Below, one piece after another: positions 32,021 to 40,018 of a stretch of 64,000 nucleotides of DNA. The notes under the pieces were generated by a model. That model saw nothing but the letters and a program-made list of their open reading frames with translations, was not told where the DNA came from and did not search any database. Every line of letters starts with the position of its first letter. Position 1 is the stretch's first letter. Source of the stretch: an uncultured Candidatus Cenarchaeum sp. (GTDB lineage Archaea > Thermoproteota > Nitrososphaeria > Nitrososphaerales > Nitrosopumilaceae); the NCBI GenBank assembly GCA_958295735.1, contig OY282369.1:2020983-2084982 (forward strand). Reading direction: 5' to 3'. The position numbers were made by a program, and so were the translations under genes.

Positions 32021-33232
32021 ATGGATGCGCGGGGATCGGCGGCGGCGGTGGCCGCCGCGGCGGCGATCGCGCTGGCCGCGGCGGGCGCCGCGGGCCAGGC
32101 GGAGGCCGAGGAGCGCGGCGCGACGCTCTGGCGCCTCCTGATCGACGTGAACGTCACCAACGAGCCCATACCCGAGGGGCGCGGCCCCGCGGTCGCCGGG
32201 ATCGTGCTCGACCACGCCGGCGATCCCGTGGAAAACGCCACCGTCCAGATAAGGGCGGGGAGGGGCGCGGCCTTTGTCAACACCACGGGGTCGGGGGAGT
32301 TCGGCCACGCCTTTGCGGGCGTGGGCCTGCCGCCGGGCGAGCACAGCGTGAACGTGGTGGCCATGCTGCCCAGGGGCGAGATGGGGGTGGCCAGCACCAG
32401 CTTCCGCATAAGCGGGGAGGTGGATCTCACGACCCGGACGGCCAGGCAGCTCGCCACGGAGGAGGCGAGGCGCTACCTGGGCGCCTCGGAGGGCGACTTT
32501 GCCGGCAACCCCGTCGGCCTCATCCTGTACCAGCACTACAGGGAGCTGCAGGAGAGGTTCCTGGACGAGGCGGCGGAGCAGGGAAGGATCGACGAGAGGA
32601 TCGGCCGCATCGACCGCGCCAGGACCGTATCGGAGGACCTCACGCGGGAGACGATCGCCGAAAGGAACCCCGGCGGCGGCGCGTTCACCGGCTTCAAGAG
32701 GGACTCCCACATATCGGGCCTCGATCCGGCGATTCGGGACGCGGTCGCCAGGCACATGAACTTCACCGACGCCATCCTCGACGCCGCGCAGGCCGCCATG
32801 AACGGGGTGCTCGCGGAGGGGGGGACGTACGAGGAGGCCAGGGCGGCGTACATGGAGGCCGCGGCGGTCTCGAAGAGCGCGCTGGAGATAGTGGCCGCGG
32901 ACGGAGCCGCGCCGGCCAACGCGACCGCCGCGGCCCCGCCGCCGGCCAACGCGACCGCCGCGGCCCCGCCGCCGGCCAACGCGACCGCCGCGGCCCCGCC
33001 GCCGGCCAACGCGACCGCCGCGGCCCCGCCGCCGGCCAACGCGACCGCCGCGGCCCCGCCGCCGGCCAACGCGACCGCCGCGGCGCCCGGCGAGGCGGCC
33101 TTCAACATCAACGGGACGGAGATACGCGTGGGCCTCAGCGGCACCACGATAATGCTAAGCGTCAACGGGACCGTGCTGGAACTGCAGGTCAACGGGACGC
33201 AGGTCACGCGTGCCGCCGTCCCCGCGCGGTAG
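32021..33232 (+). CDS. Secreted protein with tandem ANATAAAPPP repeats
   Basis: 403 residues. The signal peptide is at residues 1-28 (AAAVAAAAAIALAAAGAAGQ). Residues about 45-135 look like a carboxypeptidase-regulatory/CNA-B-type beta sandwich (VAGIVLDHAGDPVENATVQI, LPPGEHSVNVVAM). A helical region follows (RIDERIGRIDRARTVSEDLT, HMNFTDAILDAAQAAMNGVL). Then come six copies of a ten-residue Pro/Ala unit, each with the N-glycosylation sequon NAT, and a short beta segment rich in NGT sequons (INGTEI, VNGTVLELQVNGTQ). No membrane anchor is seen. A heavily glycosylated stalk on a surface protein is the natural reading. The repeat region should vary in length between strains. Confidence 0.75.
   Translation: MDARGSAAAVAAAAAIALAAAGAAGQAEAEERGATLWRLLIDVNVTNEPIPEGRGPAVAGIVLDHAGDPVENATVQIRAGRGAAFVNTTGSGEFGHAFAGVGLPPGEHSVNVVAMLPRGEMGVASTSFRISGEVDLTTRTARQLATEEARRYLGASEGDFAGNPVGLILYQHYRELQERFLDEAAEQGRIDERIGRIDRARTVSEDLTRETIAERNPGGGAFTGFKRDSHISGLDPAIRDAVARHMNFTDAILDAAQAAMNGVLAEGGTYEEARAAYMEAAAVSKSALEIVAADGAAPANATAAAPPPANATAAAPPPANATAAAPPPANATAAAPPPANATAAAPPPANATAAAPGEAAFNINGTEIRVGLSGTTIMLSVNGTVLELQVNGTQVTRAAVPAR
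32915..33094 (+). repeat. Six copies of a 30-bp coding repeat
   Basis: Unit GCCAACGCGACCGCCGCGGC plus CCCGCCGCCG, starting at 32915, 32945, 32975, 33005, 33035 and 33065; the last copy is diverged at its end. It encodes ANATAAAPPP. Confidence 0.97.
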
Positions 33233-33752
33233 GGGCGGGGGCCGAAGCGCGCCGCGCCGCGCCGCGGCGTCCTCCCGCGCGGGCCGGCGAGCGCTCCCGC
33301 CCGCTTCCGGCGGCCGGGACGGGGGGCGCGGAAGCGCGCCGCCGCGGGGATGCGCGCCGGGAGCCGCGCGCAGGATCCGGGGGCCCGGGGCCGTTCCGAG
33401 GAACGCGGGCCGGCGCTTCCCCGCCGCGTGCCGCACGGCGCCGGCAGGGCTCGCGGAGGGCGGGCGCAGGCGCGGCAGCGCCCCGCCCGCCGGGCGCAGG
33501 CGGGAGGGCCGCCCGCGGCCGCCCGCGCCCCGATTCCCGGAGGGTTCCCGCCCGCTCCCCCGGCGATCCGCGCGGGGGCGGCCGAGCGCGGGGCCGGGGG
33601 AGCGCGAAAAGCCCGTTCCGGGCCCCGGCGGAAGCGGCCCGCCGGCGGGCCTGGGGAGGGGGAGGCGCGGCGCCGCAGGCCGCGCGCATTTCGCAAGCGG
33701 CTGAAGCGAGCTGGCAGCGGCAGGTTAAAGAACCGGCGCGCGGCGTGACGGC
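33233..33752. other. 520-bp GC-rich spacer
   Basis: No gene, RNA or repeat was recognised until the TATA-like GGTTAAAGAA (33723-33732), which serves the next gene. Confidence 0.5.
33723..33732 (+). promoter_or_regulatory. TATA-like box of the truncated transposase
   Basis: GGTTAAAGAA, centred 26 bases before the ATG at 33753. Confidence 0.55.
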
Positions 33753-34310
33753 ATGGCGAAACCGCCCAAGCGGGGGCCCGCCGCGGGCAGGCGGCAGGGA
33801 CGCGCGCCGCGGGGGCGGCCCGCCGCCGGGGGCGGGCTCGGGCCGCTGGACGCCATACTGATCGACGACGGGCTCCTGCAGTCGCGCATCGGGCTCAACC
33901 GCGAGCAGTTCGACTACCTGCTGGAGATGTTCTCGGAAGAGATCGACCTCAGGGGCGCCGCCGCGCTGTTCGGCGACGGCGGGGACGGCGCGCTAGCTCG
34001 CAACCACGCCCTGCTGCTGTCCCTCATGTACCTCCTATCCGACGCGACGGAGGACGATCTGGCCGACATGTCCGGGAGCGACCCCGCCACCATCCACCGG
34101 TACGTTGAGGCGTGCATGCCGATCCTGGAGGATGTCCTGCCCACGCCCGAAAGGATCTCCGGGATGGCGGCACGCGAGACGGCCGAGGAGACAGGCAGGT
34201 CCGTGCCGGGAGGAAAGCCCCGCCATGACTCGTCCCGGACGCCCCGAGAGCCGCCCGCGGACGGGAAACCGGGGTTCCACACAGGCGCAAAAAAGCGCCC
34301 GCGGATCTGA
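33753..34310 (+). pseudogene. Truncated DDE transposase (IS5/DDE_4-like) N-terminal half
   Basis: 185 residues. An N-terminal basic Gly-rich tail is followed by a helical DNA-binding part typical of IS5-type (DDE_4/HARBI-like) transposases (LNREQFDYLLEMFSEEIDL, ALLLSLMYLLSDATEDDLAD, GSDPATIHRYVEACMPILED). After LPTPERISG the sequence degrades. The stretch FHTGAKKRPRI recalls the YSGKKK segment of the family and then a TGA ends the frame at 34308-34310. Related-looking sequence continues to about 34590 in other frames. The catalytic aspartates are not recognisable. It keeps its own leaderless promoter and may still make a short DNA-binding protein. Confidence 0.55.
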
Positions 34311-34590
34311 AGGTCCGCACCAGGCATCTTTTGCCGGGCAGCCGCGGGCACGATCCGAGGCATCCGCGCCCGGCCCCGCCTCCTGGCGGCGCGCGCCGAA
34401 ACCCGGCGCGCCCGGGGCGCGCCCGCGCAGGCGGCGGGGCCGCCGCGAACCGCGCGGGACGGCAGGAACGCCCGCGCGCCCGGCGCCTCGCGGGACCTCG
34501 GGAGGGGCGCGGCCGGGGCCTTTCGGCGCCGCCGCTGCGGCGCCCGGCGGGGCGGCGCGCCGGGAACGCCCGCGCGGTCCGGCAGCCCGG

Positions 34591-34842
34591 CTAGTGCTTC
34601 CACTCGTCCGAGAGCCCGTTCCACAGGGGCTTGAACACGGAGGGATCTTTGCCTATCTCGCCCTCGATGCGGTTCTTCAGCACGAAGAAAAAATTCTCCA
34701 GCGCATCCGTCCCGCCGTCCGCGTGGATCTCCCCGCCGATCTCGGCTATGCGGGACCTCCTGGCCCCGTCGTCGGCCGAGCCGGGATCCTGCAGGCATGC
34801 CGTCATCAGGTCGACGAGCTCCTCCTCCAGCATAAAGTCCAT
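34591..34842 (-). CDS. Hypothetical 83-residue acidic protein
   Basis: A compact, helix-rich soluble protein (MDFMLEEELVDLMTACLQDP, IAEIGGEIHADGGTDALENF, FFVLKNRIEGEIGKDPSVFK, ending GLSDEWKH). Composition is balanced and unlike the surrounding spurious frames. The ATG at 34842 lies 25 bases after a TATA-like sequence (34863-34870). I do not recognise a family; there is no metal or nucleotide motif. Confidence 0.7.
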   Translation of the reverse strand: MDFMLEEELVDLMTACLQDPGSADDGARRSRIAEIGGEIHADGGTDALENFFFVLKNRIEGEIGKDPSVFKPLWNGLSDEWKH

Positions 34843-34862
34843 GCTCCGCCCGCGCCGTGCCT

Positions 34863-34870
34863 GTATTTAC
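34863..34870 (-). promoter_or_regulatory. TATA-like box of the 83-residue protein gene
   Basis: Minus-strand GTAAATAC, centred about 25 bases before the ATG at 34842. Confidence 0.5.
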
Positions 34871-34990
34871 GGCTATCTTGGAGGCCGCGCGGGACGGGCG
34901 GCGGGCGCGGCCCCCGCGGGATGCGCGCCGGCCCCGCATGCGCCTGTCATGGTGTCAAAAAAGTCGGGGCCCGGCTGCCTGCCGGCGCCC

Positions 34991-36436
34991 CTATTGGAAC
35001 GGATCTATGAACGGGCAGTTGACGATGTGGTCGGCGCCGCCGGGCCTGGCAAGCTCCGTGCTCAGGTGTCCTGCGGACACCATGGCGCCCACGTCTGCGA
35101 CGGTCTCCAGCAGCGAGGCCGAGCCGGGATCGTCCCAGCTCGCCAGGTATATCCTCCACATGGGGGAGTACCCCTCGTCGCCGGGCGCGGCCGCCGCTAT
35201 TCCGGGCTGGAATCCCAGCGGGCCGGTGCCGGCCAGGCCGTCCTTGAACTGGTACAGGTCGACGGCCGCGGGGCTCGCTATGAGGCTCGCGGACGTCGGG
35301 GTGCCTGGCACGCCCATCATCTCGGCCGGGCCGTCCGGCGTGGCATCGGTCACGATGTAGTATATGGTCCTGCCGTCGGGGCCCCACCCGCGATGCGCCA
35401 CGAACGTGGCGATCATCTCCTCGATGTCTATGCGCAGCACCTGCCCGCCGCCGTAGGGCGTCTCGTCGGTGAGCGCGGCATCCTCCTTCACGGCCATCTG
35501 GCCGCCGGGCCACTTCACGTGCGGCATGTTGATCACGACGTCGAGCGGGGTGAGGGTCAGCATGCCGTCCTCCTCGGCCGCCAGCACGTCCTCCTCGGAG
35601 GTCAGCACGCCCGGCTCCGTGCCGGCGTTCCACGCCACGTGGATGTGCCCGGTAAGGGCGCTGTACGATTCCTTCTGGGCCGGAGTGCTGGTGAACACCT
35701 CGCCCTGGAAGCCGTGCACGCCGGTACCCTCCACCCCGTTGGTGAACATGTACGTGGTCGACAGGGCCTCTTCGGGCGCGCTCGCGAGCGGCGGGGCTAC
35801 CTCGACGTTCCACCCCTGCGCCTCGCTGATTATGGAGGCGTGGGCGGGATCGCTGGAGTCCGTGATGATGTAGTAGACGTCGCCCCCGTCGTGGTATCCC
35901 ATGCGGAGCGGTATGTCCGCGGGCACGCTGGCCCTGGACAGCTTCAGGAACGCCGCGGCTGGCTCCTCCGGGGCGGCCTCCGACTTTTCCAGCACGGCGC
36001 CGTCGGCTACCGCCGCGGCCGCCGTGTCGGCTCCGTCGCCCGTCCCGGCATGATCGCCGGCCGCCATGTCGGCTCCGTCGTCCATCTCCATCGAGTCGCC
36101 GGCCGCCATCTCCATCGAGTCGCCGGCCGCCATCTCCATCGAGTCGCCGGCCGCCGTGTCGGCTCCGTCTTCGGCATCAGTCGCGCCGCCGCCGTCAGGC
36201 GGGATGGCTTCTCTTCCTTCCTGCTCGCCGGCAGCCATGGCGGACTCGAAGCCCTGCCGGCCGCCGGGGTACTCGGTGCACAGCCTGTCCCCGCACACGA
36301 TGTACTTTGTGGCGCTGTACGAGCTCGCGCCGTAGGCCTTGGCAATCCAGTCGGCATCGGCGCCGTGCGCCAGCGCCGCTGCGAGCAGCGGGACGAGTGC
36401 CGCCACCGTCAGCATCTTAGCAATATTACAGATCAT
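34991..36436 (-). CDS. Secreted protein with two related domains and MAAGDSME repeats
   Basis: 481 residues. The signal peptide is at 1-25 (ICNIAKMLTVAALVPLLAAA). A cysteine pair follows (IVCGDRLCTEY). Next is an acidic, Met-rich linker with an eight-residue repeat MAAGDSME (24-base DNA unit, about 36080-36160). Two related beta domains follow. The first (about 170-300) has IPLRMGYHDGGDVYYIITDS; the second (about 330-470) has YYIVTDATPDGPAEMMGVPG. Each has a FKDG/FTNGVEGTG-type loop (MFTNGVEGTGVHGFQ; QFKDGLAGTGPLGFQ). The doublet looks like an internal duplication. An extracellular or pseudo-periplasmic role is likely; function unknown. The ATG at 36436 is placed by a TATA box 26 bases upstream. 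Confidence 0.75.
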   Translation of the reverse strand: MICNIAKMLTVAALVPLLAAALAHGADADWIAKAYGASSYSATKYIVCGDRLCTEYPGGRQGFESAMAAGEQEGREAIPPDGGGATDAEDGADTAAGDSMEMAAGDSMEMAAGDSMEMDDGADMAAGDHAGTGDGADTAAAAVADGAVLEKSEAAPEEPAAAFLKLSRASVPADIPLRMGYHDGGDVYYIITDSSDPAHASIISEAQGWNVEVAPPLASAPEEALSTTYMFTNGVEGTGVHGFQGEVFTSTPAQKESYSALTGHIHVAWNAGTEPGVLTSEEDVLAAEEDGMLTLTPLDVVINMPHVKWPGGQMAVKEDAALTDETPYGGGQVLRIDIEEMIATFVAHRGWGPDGRTIYYIVTDATPDGPAEMMGVPGTPTSASLIASPAAVDLYQFKDGLAGTGPLGFQPGIAAAAPGDEGYSPMWRIYLASWDDPGSASLLETVADVGAMVSAGHLSTELARPGGADHIVNCPFIDPFQ

Positions 36437-36456
36437 TGCAACTGCGCGCAACCGGT

Positions 36457-36467
36457 CAATTAAAAGA
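36457..36467 (-). promoter_or_regulatory. TATA box of the two-domain secreted protein gene
   Basis: Minus-strand CTTTTAATTGA, centred 26 bases before the ATG at 36436. Confidence 0.6.
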
Positions 36468-36489
36468 GTTTGTCAGGGTTTCGATCCGT

Positions 36490-36545
36490 CCCGCGGCTCG
36501 GGTTTTGGGCGCGAAAAACCGCCTCGCCGCGGCCGCGGGGCGGGC
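36490..36545 (+). repeat. Dispersed repeat family 3
   Basis: CTCGGGTTTTGGGCGCGAAA, then AACCGCCTCGCCGCGGCCGC. It matches the minus-strand copies at 13975-14030 and 38815-38870. Confidence 0.55.
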
Positions 36546-36634
36546 CTCCGGGGTTCGCGCGCGGCGGGCGGGATCCGCCTGCCCCGCGCGGGATCCCGGC
36601 ACGGGCGCGCCGCCCGCCGCGCGGGCCCACGCCC

Positions 36635-36695
36635 GCCGCGATCCGGGCGCGGGATCGGGGGGCGGCTCGCCGCCGGGCGCGGTTCGGGCCCTCGC
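36635..36695 (+). repeat. Dispersed repeat family 2, diverged copy
   Basis: GCGATCCGGGCGCGGGATCG, then GGGGGCGGCTCGCCGCCGGG and CGCGGTTCGGG. It ends about 20 bases before the TATA-like box of the carbonic-anhydrase-like gene. Confidence 0.75.
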
Positions 36696-36710
36696 CGCCC
36701 GCCGGCCGCG

Positions 36711-36720
36711 CGATTTTTAA
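36711..36720 (+). promoter_or_regulatory. TATA-like box of the carbonic-anhydrase-like gene
   Basis: CGATTTTTAA, centred about 30 bases before the ATG at 36746; a short leader of a few bases is possible. Confidence 0.5.
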
Positions 36721-36745
36721 CGAGCCGCGCGGGGGCCGTGGCGGA

Positions 36746-37117
36746 ATGGTACGGGGGAGGTTCGCCACGTCGATAAGCTGCATAGACGGCCGCATACAGG
36801 GGCCCCTGTCCGCCTGGATCCGAGGCGCCTTCGGGGTGGACTACGTGGACACCATCACCGAGCCGGGGGCGGACAAGCGGATGTCCATGCCCGAGATCGC
36901 CGGGCAGCTGCGCGCGAAGGCTGTCATCTCCGTCCGCGCGCACGGCTCCCGCACCATAGTGGTGTCCGGGCACGACGACTGCGCGGCGAACCCCGTCCCC
37001 GAGGCGGCGCACCGCGGGCAGATCGCCGCCGCCGCCGCCGTGGCCGCGTCCTGGGGGACCGGCGCCGAGATAGTCGGCGCGTGGGTGGGGCCCGGCGGGG
37101 CGGTGAGCCGCGTCTGA
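36746..37117 (+). CDS. Carbonic-anhydrase-like protein
   Basis: 123 residues. The pattern SISCIDGRIQGPLSAWIRGA, VDYVDTITEPGADK, VRAHGSRTIVVSGHDDCAAN and GTGAEIVGAWVGPGG follows the beta-carbonic-anhydrase fold, with C near residue 11, H and C in the GHDDC motif near 73-77, and D near 14 as possible zinc-site residues. Proteins of this small size exist in methanogens and other archaea and their activity is unproven. The ATG fits a TATA-like box 26-30 bases upstream. The family assignment is by pattern and the enzymatic role is an inference. Confidence 0.65.
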   Translation: MVRGRFATSISCIDGRIQGPLSAWIRGAFGVDYVDTITEPGADKRMSMPEIAGQLRAKAVISVRAHGSRTIVVSGHDDCAANPVPEAAHRGQIAAAAAVAASWGTGAEIVGAWVGPGGAVSRV

Positions 37118-37249
37118 CGCCGCCGGCGGCCGCGAGGGGCCCGCCCCCCGCGGACCCGCGCCCATTCCTTGACCGTGCCCGCGCGGATGGCTGATCGGCA
37201 GCCCGCGGGGGCGGCTGGCAGGCTGACCCGAATCCGCGTCCCTGCTTCA

Positions 37250-37257
37250 ATTATATT
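37250..37257 (+). promoter_or_regulatory. TATA box of the mqnE-like gene
   Basis: ATTATATT, centred about 26 bases before the GTG at 37279. Confidence 0.6.
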
Positions 37258-37278
37258 GTTGCCGGCCCGCCGCGGCGC

Positions 37279-38376
37279 GTGCTGGAGCGGCTGGTGGGGC
37301 GATCGGAGGCGCTGGAAAAGGCCGCGGCCGGCGAGGATCTCTCGTACGAGGACGGCCTGTCGCTCATGCGGCACGACAACCTGCACGCGCTGGCCGCCGT
37401 AGCCGACGCGTCGAGGAGGAGGCTGGTGGGGGAGGACGTCACGTTCGCCGCCTCGTACTACATGAACTACACCAACATCTGCGCGGCCAGCTGCCAGATG
37501 TGCGCCTTTTACCGCAAGGCCGGCGATGCCGACGCGTACGCGCTCACGCCGTCCCAGATAGAGTCAAGGGCGGCGCAGGCCGAGGGGATGGGCGCCACCG
37601 AGGTGCACATCGTGGGCGGCTTCCACCCAAAGCTGAAGCTGGACTACTACGAGGACATGATGCGCGCCGTGAAGCGGGGCCACCCCGGCCTGAACGTGAA
37701 GGCCTTCACCCCCGCCGAGGTGCACTTTCTGTCCCGGCTGCTGAGCACGCCCGTCCGCGAGATACTCTCCCGCCTGCGCGACGCCGGGCTTGACTCGATG
37801 CCGGGCGGGGGGGCCGAGATCTTCCACCCCGACGTGCGCGGCCTCATAGTGCGCGGCAAGTGCTCGGGCCAGGAGTGGCTGGACGTGGCGGAGCAGGCCC
37901 ACCGCCTGGGCATAATGGGCAACGCCACCATGCTGTACGGGCACGTGGAGGGGCCGGAGCACGTGGTGGACCACCTCGTGCGGATACGCGCCCTGCAGAG
38001 GAAGACGGGCGGCTTCCTCACGTTCATACCGCTCAAGTTCAGCCCCCCCAACACGGAGCTGGAGCGGGAGGGGCTGGTGCGGCACGAGTGCTCGTCCGCG
38101 TACGATCTCCGCATAGTGGCCCTCTCGCGCCTCATGCTGGCCGGCGCCCTGGACAACGTCTCCGTGTACTGGGTGGCGTACGGCAAAAAGCTGGCCCAGG
38201 TGGCCCTGGCGGGGGGCGGGAGCGACCTGGTGGGCACGGCCTTTTCCGAGGAGATCTACCGCGCCGCCGGCAAGCCCGCCGAGTCGTCCCTGGAGGAGCT
38301 GGCGCGCATGGTGAGGGAGGCCGGCCGCGTCCCCGTCCAGCGCAGCACCCACTTCGCGGCCCTGAAGCGCCTCTGA
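37279..38376 (+). CDS. mqnE: Radical SAM aminofutalosine synthase-like protein (MqnE)
   Basis: 365 residues. The radical-SAM cluster is C68-X3-C72-X2-C75 (NYTNICAASCQMC). MqnE/MqnC-type hallmarks are VHIVGGFHPKLKLDYYEDMM near residue 110 and LDSMPGGGAEIFHPDVR near 173, followed by a C-terminal part FIPLKFSPPNTELEREG. In the futalosine pathway MqnE joins the carbocycle precursor to adenosine to give aminofutalosine on the way to menaquinone. The PGGGAEI motif favours Mqn enzymes over CofH of F420 synthesis, and the MqnD-like gene 0.5 kb away supports this. MqnC is the main alternative. The GTG start is fixed by the TATA box 26 bases upstream. Confidence 0.82.
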   Translation: MLERLVGRSEALEKAAAGEDLSYEDGLSLMRHDNLHALAAVADASRRRLVGEDVTFAASYYMNYTNICAASCQMCAFYRKAGDADAYALTPSQIESRAAQAEGMGATEVHIVGGFHPKLKLDYYEDMMRAVKRGHPGLNVKAFTPAEVHFLSRLLSTPVREILSRLRDAGLDSMPGGGAEIFHPDVRGLIVRGKCSGQEWLDVAEQAHRLGIMGNATMLYGHVEGPEHVVDHLVRIRALQRKTGGFLTFIPLKFSPPNTELEREGLVRHECSSAYDLRIVALSRLMLAGALDNVSVYWVAYGKKLAQVALAGGGSDLVGTAFSEEIYRAAGKPAESSLEELARMVREAGRVPVQRSTHFAALKRL

Positions 38377-38464
38377 CTCCGCCCGGGGTGCTCCCCAAAG
38401 TCGCCCACCGGGCAGCGCCCGCTCCGCCGCCCTGGGGCGCCCCTGGCGGCCCCCGCTCCGGGGA

Positions 38465-38752
38465 CTATGCGGCGGGGGCCTGCTTTTTCTTCCTGGCGGC
38501 GCCGGCGCCCCGCCGCCCGCGCCGCGCCCCGAGGCTGACCAGGATCAAGAGCAGCCCGACCCCCGACATGAGGGCGGCCAGCGTGCCAAAGTCGCGGTTC
38601 TCCCTCTGCTCCAGCACCAACCGGAGCGCCTCGTCCTCTTCCATGCCGGGCGTGCCCACGGGCATCGCGGCGGCGAGGTACGCGGACAGGGCGAGCCCCG
38701 CGGCCAGCGCGGCGATCCCGCCCGCCATGAGCTTCGCGTCTATGACGAGCAC
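38465..38752 (-). CDS. Small two-helix membrane protein
   Basis: 95 residues from the GTG at 38752, chosen because a TATA box (38773-38780) is 24 bases upstream; the frame continues to 38809 without promoter support. Helix 1 is LMAGGIAALAAGLALSAYLA. A short acidic loop (GMEEDEALRLVLEQRENRDF) follows, then helix 2, LAALMSGVGLLLILVSLGA, and a basic tail (RRGRRGAGAARKKKQ), probably cytoplasmic. Function unknown. Confidence 0.65.
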   Translation of the reverse strand: MLVIDAKLMAGGIAALAAGLALSAYLAAAMPVGTPGMEEDEALRLVLEQRENRDFGTLAALMSGVGLLLILVSLGARRGRRGAGAARKKKQAPAA

Positions 38753-38772
38753 CGCATCGCGGGGGGCGCGGG

Positions 38773-38780
38773 CATATTTG
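38773..38780 (-). promoter_or_regulatory. TATA-like box of the two-helix membrane protein gene
   Basis: Minus-strand CAAATATG, centred about 24 bases before the GTG at 38752. Confidence 0.55.
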
Positions 38781-38814
38781 GGTATTGCCGGATCCCTGGC
38801 CTGTCCCACAACCG

Positions 38815-38870
38815 CGCCCGCGGCGCCCGCGGCGGGCGGTCTTTCGCGCCCGAAATTCGAGTTATGGGAC
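38815..38870 (-). repeat. Dispersed repeat family 3
   Basis: On the minus strand: CATAACTCGAATTTCGGGCG, then CGAAAGACCGCCCGCCGCGG. It lies about 35 bases upstream of the TATA box of the minus-strand membrane protein gene. Confidence 0.6.
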
Positions 38871-38917
38871 GGACTGCGGATCCCCGCGGCGGCCGGCCCC
38901 CGGCCCCGCGCGCGGCG

Positions 38918-39763
38918 CTAGCCCGCGCCGCCGAGCGGGGGCGCCACCCTGGGCCTGAACCGCTCCATCACGCCCATGCCCGCGGCCATCTCGAACATGG
39001 CATCGACGGCCTCCGCGCCGCGGCTCCCCATGTCCAGCGTGACCCCGTTCACGTACATGCCGACGAACCTGTCGATGAGGTCCCGCGGCCTGCCCCTGGC
39101 GTACCTCATCGCGTATTCCAGGGCCTCCTCCCTGTTGTCCATGCCGAACCGTATGGAATCGTGCAGGTGCGCATCGAAGCGCCGGATCGCATCCTCCCCG
39201 AGATCCGTCCTCATCGCGTTGACCCCCAGCGGCACGGGCAGGCCCCCCGTCTTCCCGTGCCACCACTCCCCGAGGTCGGCCACCTTCACGCATCCCTCCG
39301 CGCCGTACGACAGCTGCGCCTCGTGTATGATCAGGCCCGCCGCCGCCCTGCCGTCCCTGACCGCCCCCGGTATCTCGGCGAACGGCATCACCTCGCACTC
39401 GAACTCCCCCGCCATCATGCGCAGCAGGAGGAACGCCGACGTGGTCGTCCCGGGGACGGCCACCGTGGAGGAGACCGCCTCCTCCGCGCCCATCTCCTCG
39501 CGGGCCACCAGCACGGGGCCGTACCCTATCCCGAAACTGCCGCCGCTCCTCAGCACGGTGTATCCCGGCATGGACGCGCAGGCGTAAACCGAGGCGGCCG
39601 TCACGTCGGGGGCCGCGCCGCCGCCGGCCGCCCTGTTGAGGTCGTCTATCCCCGCCACGGAGTGGCTGACGCGGAACCCGCGGGACGGGATGCGGCCCGA
39701 CAGCATGCCGTAGAACATGAACGCGTCGTCGGCGTCAGGCGTGTGCGCGACGGTGACGTCCAC
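38918..39763 (-). CDS. mqnD: 1,4-dihydroxy-6-naphthoate synthase-like protein (MqnD)
   Basis: 281 residues of a periplasmic-binding-like fold used as an enzyme. The N-terminal strand VDVTVAHTPDADDAFMFYGM is typical of MqnD, as are LRSGGSFGIGYGPVLVAREE, VPGTTTSAFLLLRMMAG and AAAGLIIHEAQLSYG. MqnD turns cyclic dehypoxanthine futalosine into dihydroxynaphthoate in the futalosine menaquinone route; MqnA (chorismate dehydratase) is the closest alternative. The GTG at 39763 lies 24 bases after the TATA box CTATAAAAA. Together with the MqnE-like gene nearby it supports menaquinone synthesis in this organism. Confidence 0.85.
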   Translation of the reverse strand: MDVTVAHTPDADDAFMFYGMLSGRIPSRGFRVSHSVAGIDDLNRAAGGGAAPDVTAASVYACASMPGYTVLRSGGSFGIGYGPVLVAREEMGAEEAVSSTVAVPGTTTSAFLLLRMMAGEFECEVMPFAEIPGAVRDGRAAAGLIIHEAQLSYGAEGCVKVADLGEWWHGKTGGLPVPLGVNAMRTDLGEDAIRRFDAHLHDSIRFGMDNREEALEYAMRYARGRPRDLIDRFVGMYVNGVTLDMGSRGAEAVDAMFEMAAGMGVMERFRPRVAPPLGGAG

Positions 39764-39782
39764 GCGCCGGGCTGCGCCGCTC

Positions 39783-39791
39783 GCTATAAAA
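39783..39791 (-). promoter_or_regulatory. TATA box of the mqnD-like gene
   Basis: CTATAAAAA on the plus strand (TTTTTATAG on the minus strand), centred 24 bases before the GTG at 39763. Confidence 0.6.
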
Positions 39792-39904
39792 ACAGTGGCG
39801 GCATCGCGCGCGCCGGGGCCGGGGCCGCGCCCTGCGGCAGCGGGCGGTCCGCGAACTCCGCCTGATCGCGGCGGACTAGTCCGCGCGCGCGTGCAGGCTT
39901 GCGC

Positions 39905-39975
39905 CGACATCCGGGCGCGGGATCGGGGGGAGGCTTGCCGCCGCCGGGCGCGGTTTCGGTTCGGACGCGAGTCCG
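39905..39975 (+). repeat. Dispersed repeat family 2
   Basis: CATCCGGGCGCGGGATCGGG, then AGGCTTGCCGCCGCCGGGCG and CGGTTTCGGTTCGGACG. It ends about 12 bases before the TATA box of the SIS-domain gene. Confidence 0.85.
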
Positions 39976-39987
39976 CGCCCGCCGTTC

Positions 39988-39996
39988 GGTTATATG
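39988..39996 (+). promoter_or_regulatory. TATA box of the SIS-domain gene
   Basis: GGTTATATG, centred about 27 bases before the GTG at 40019. Confidence 0.6.
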
Positions 39997-40018
39997 GGCG
40001 CCGGAACCGCCGCCCCCC

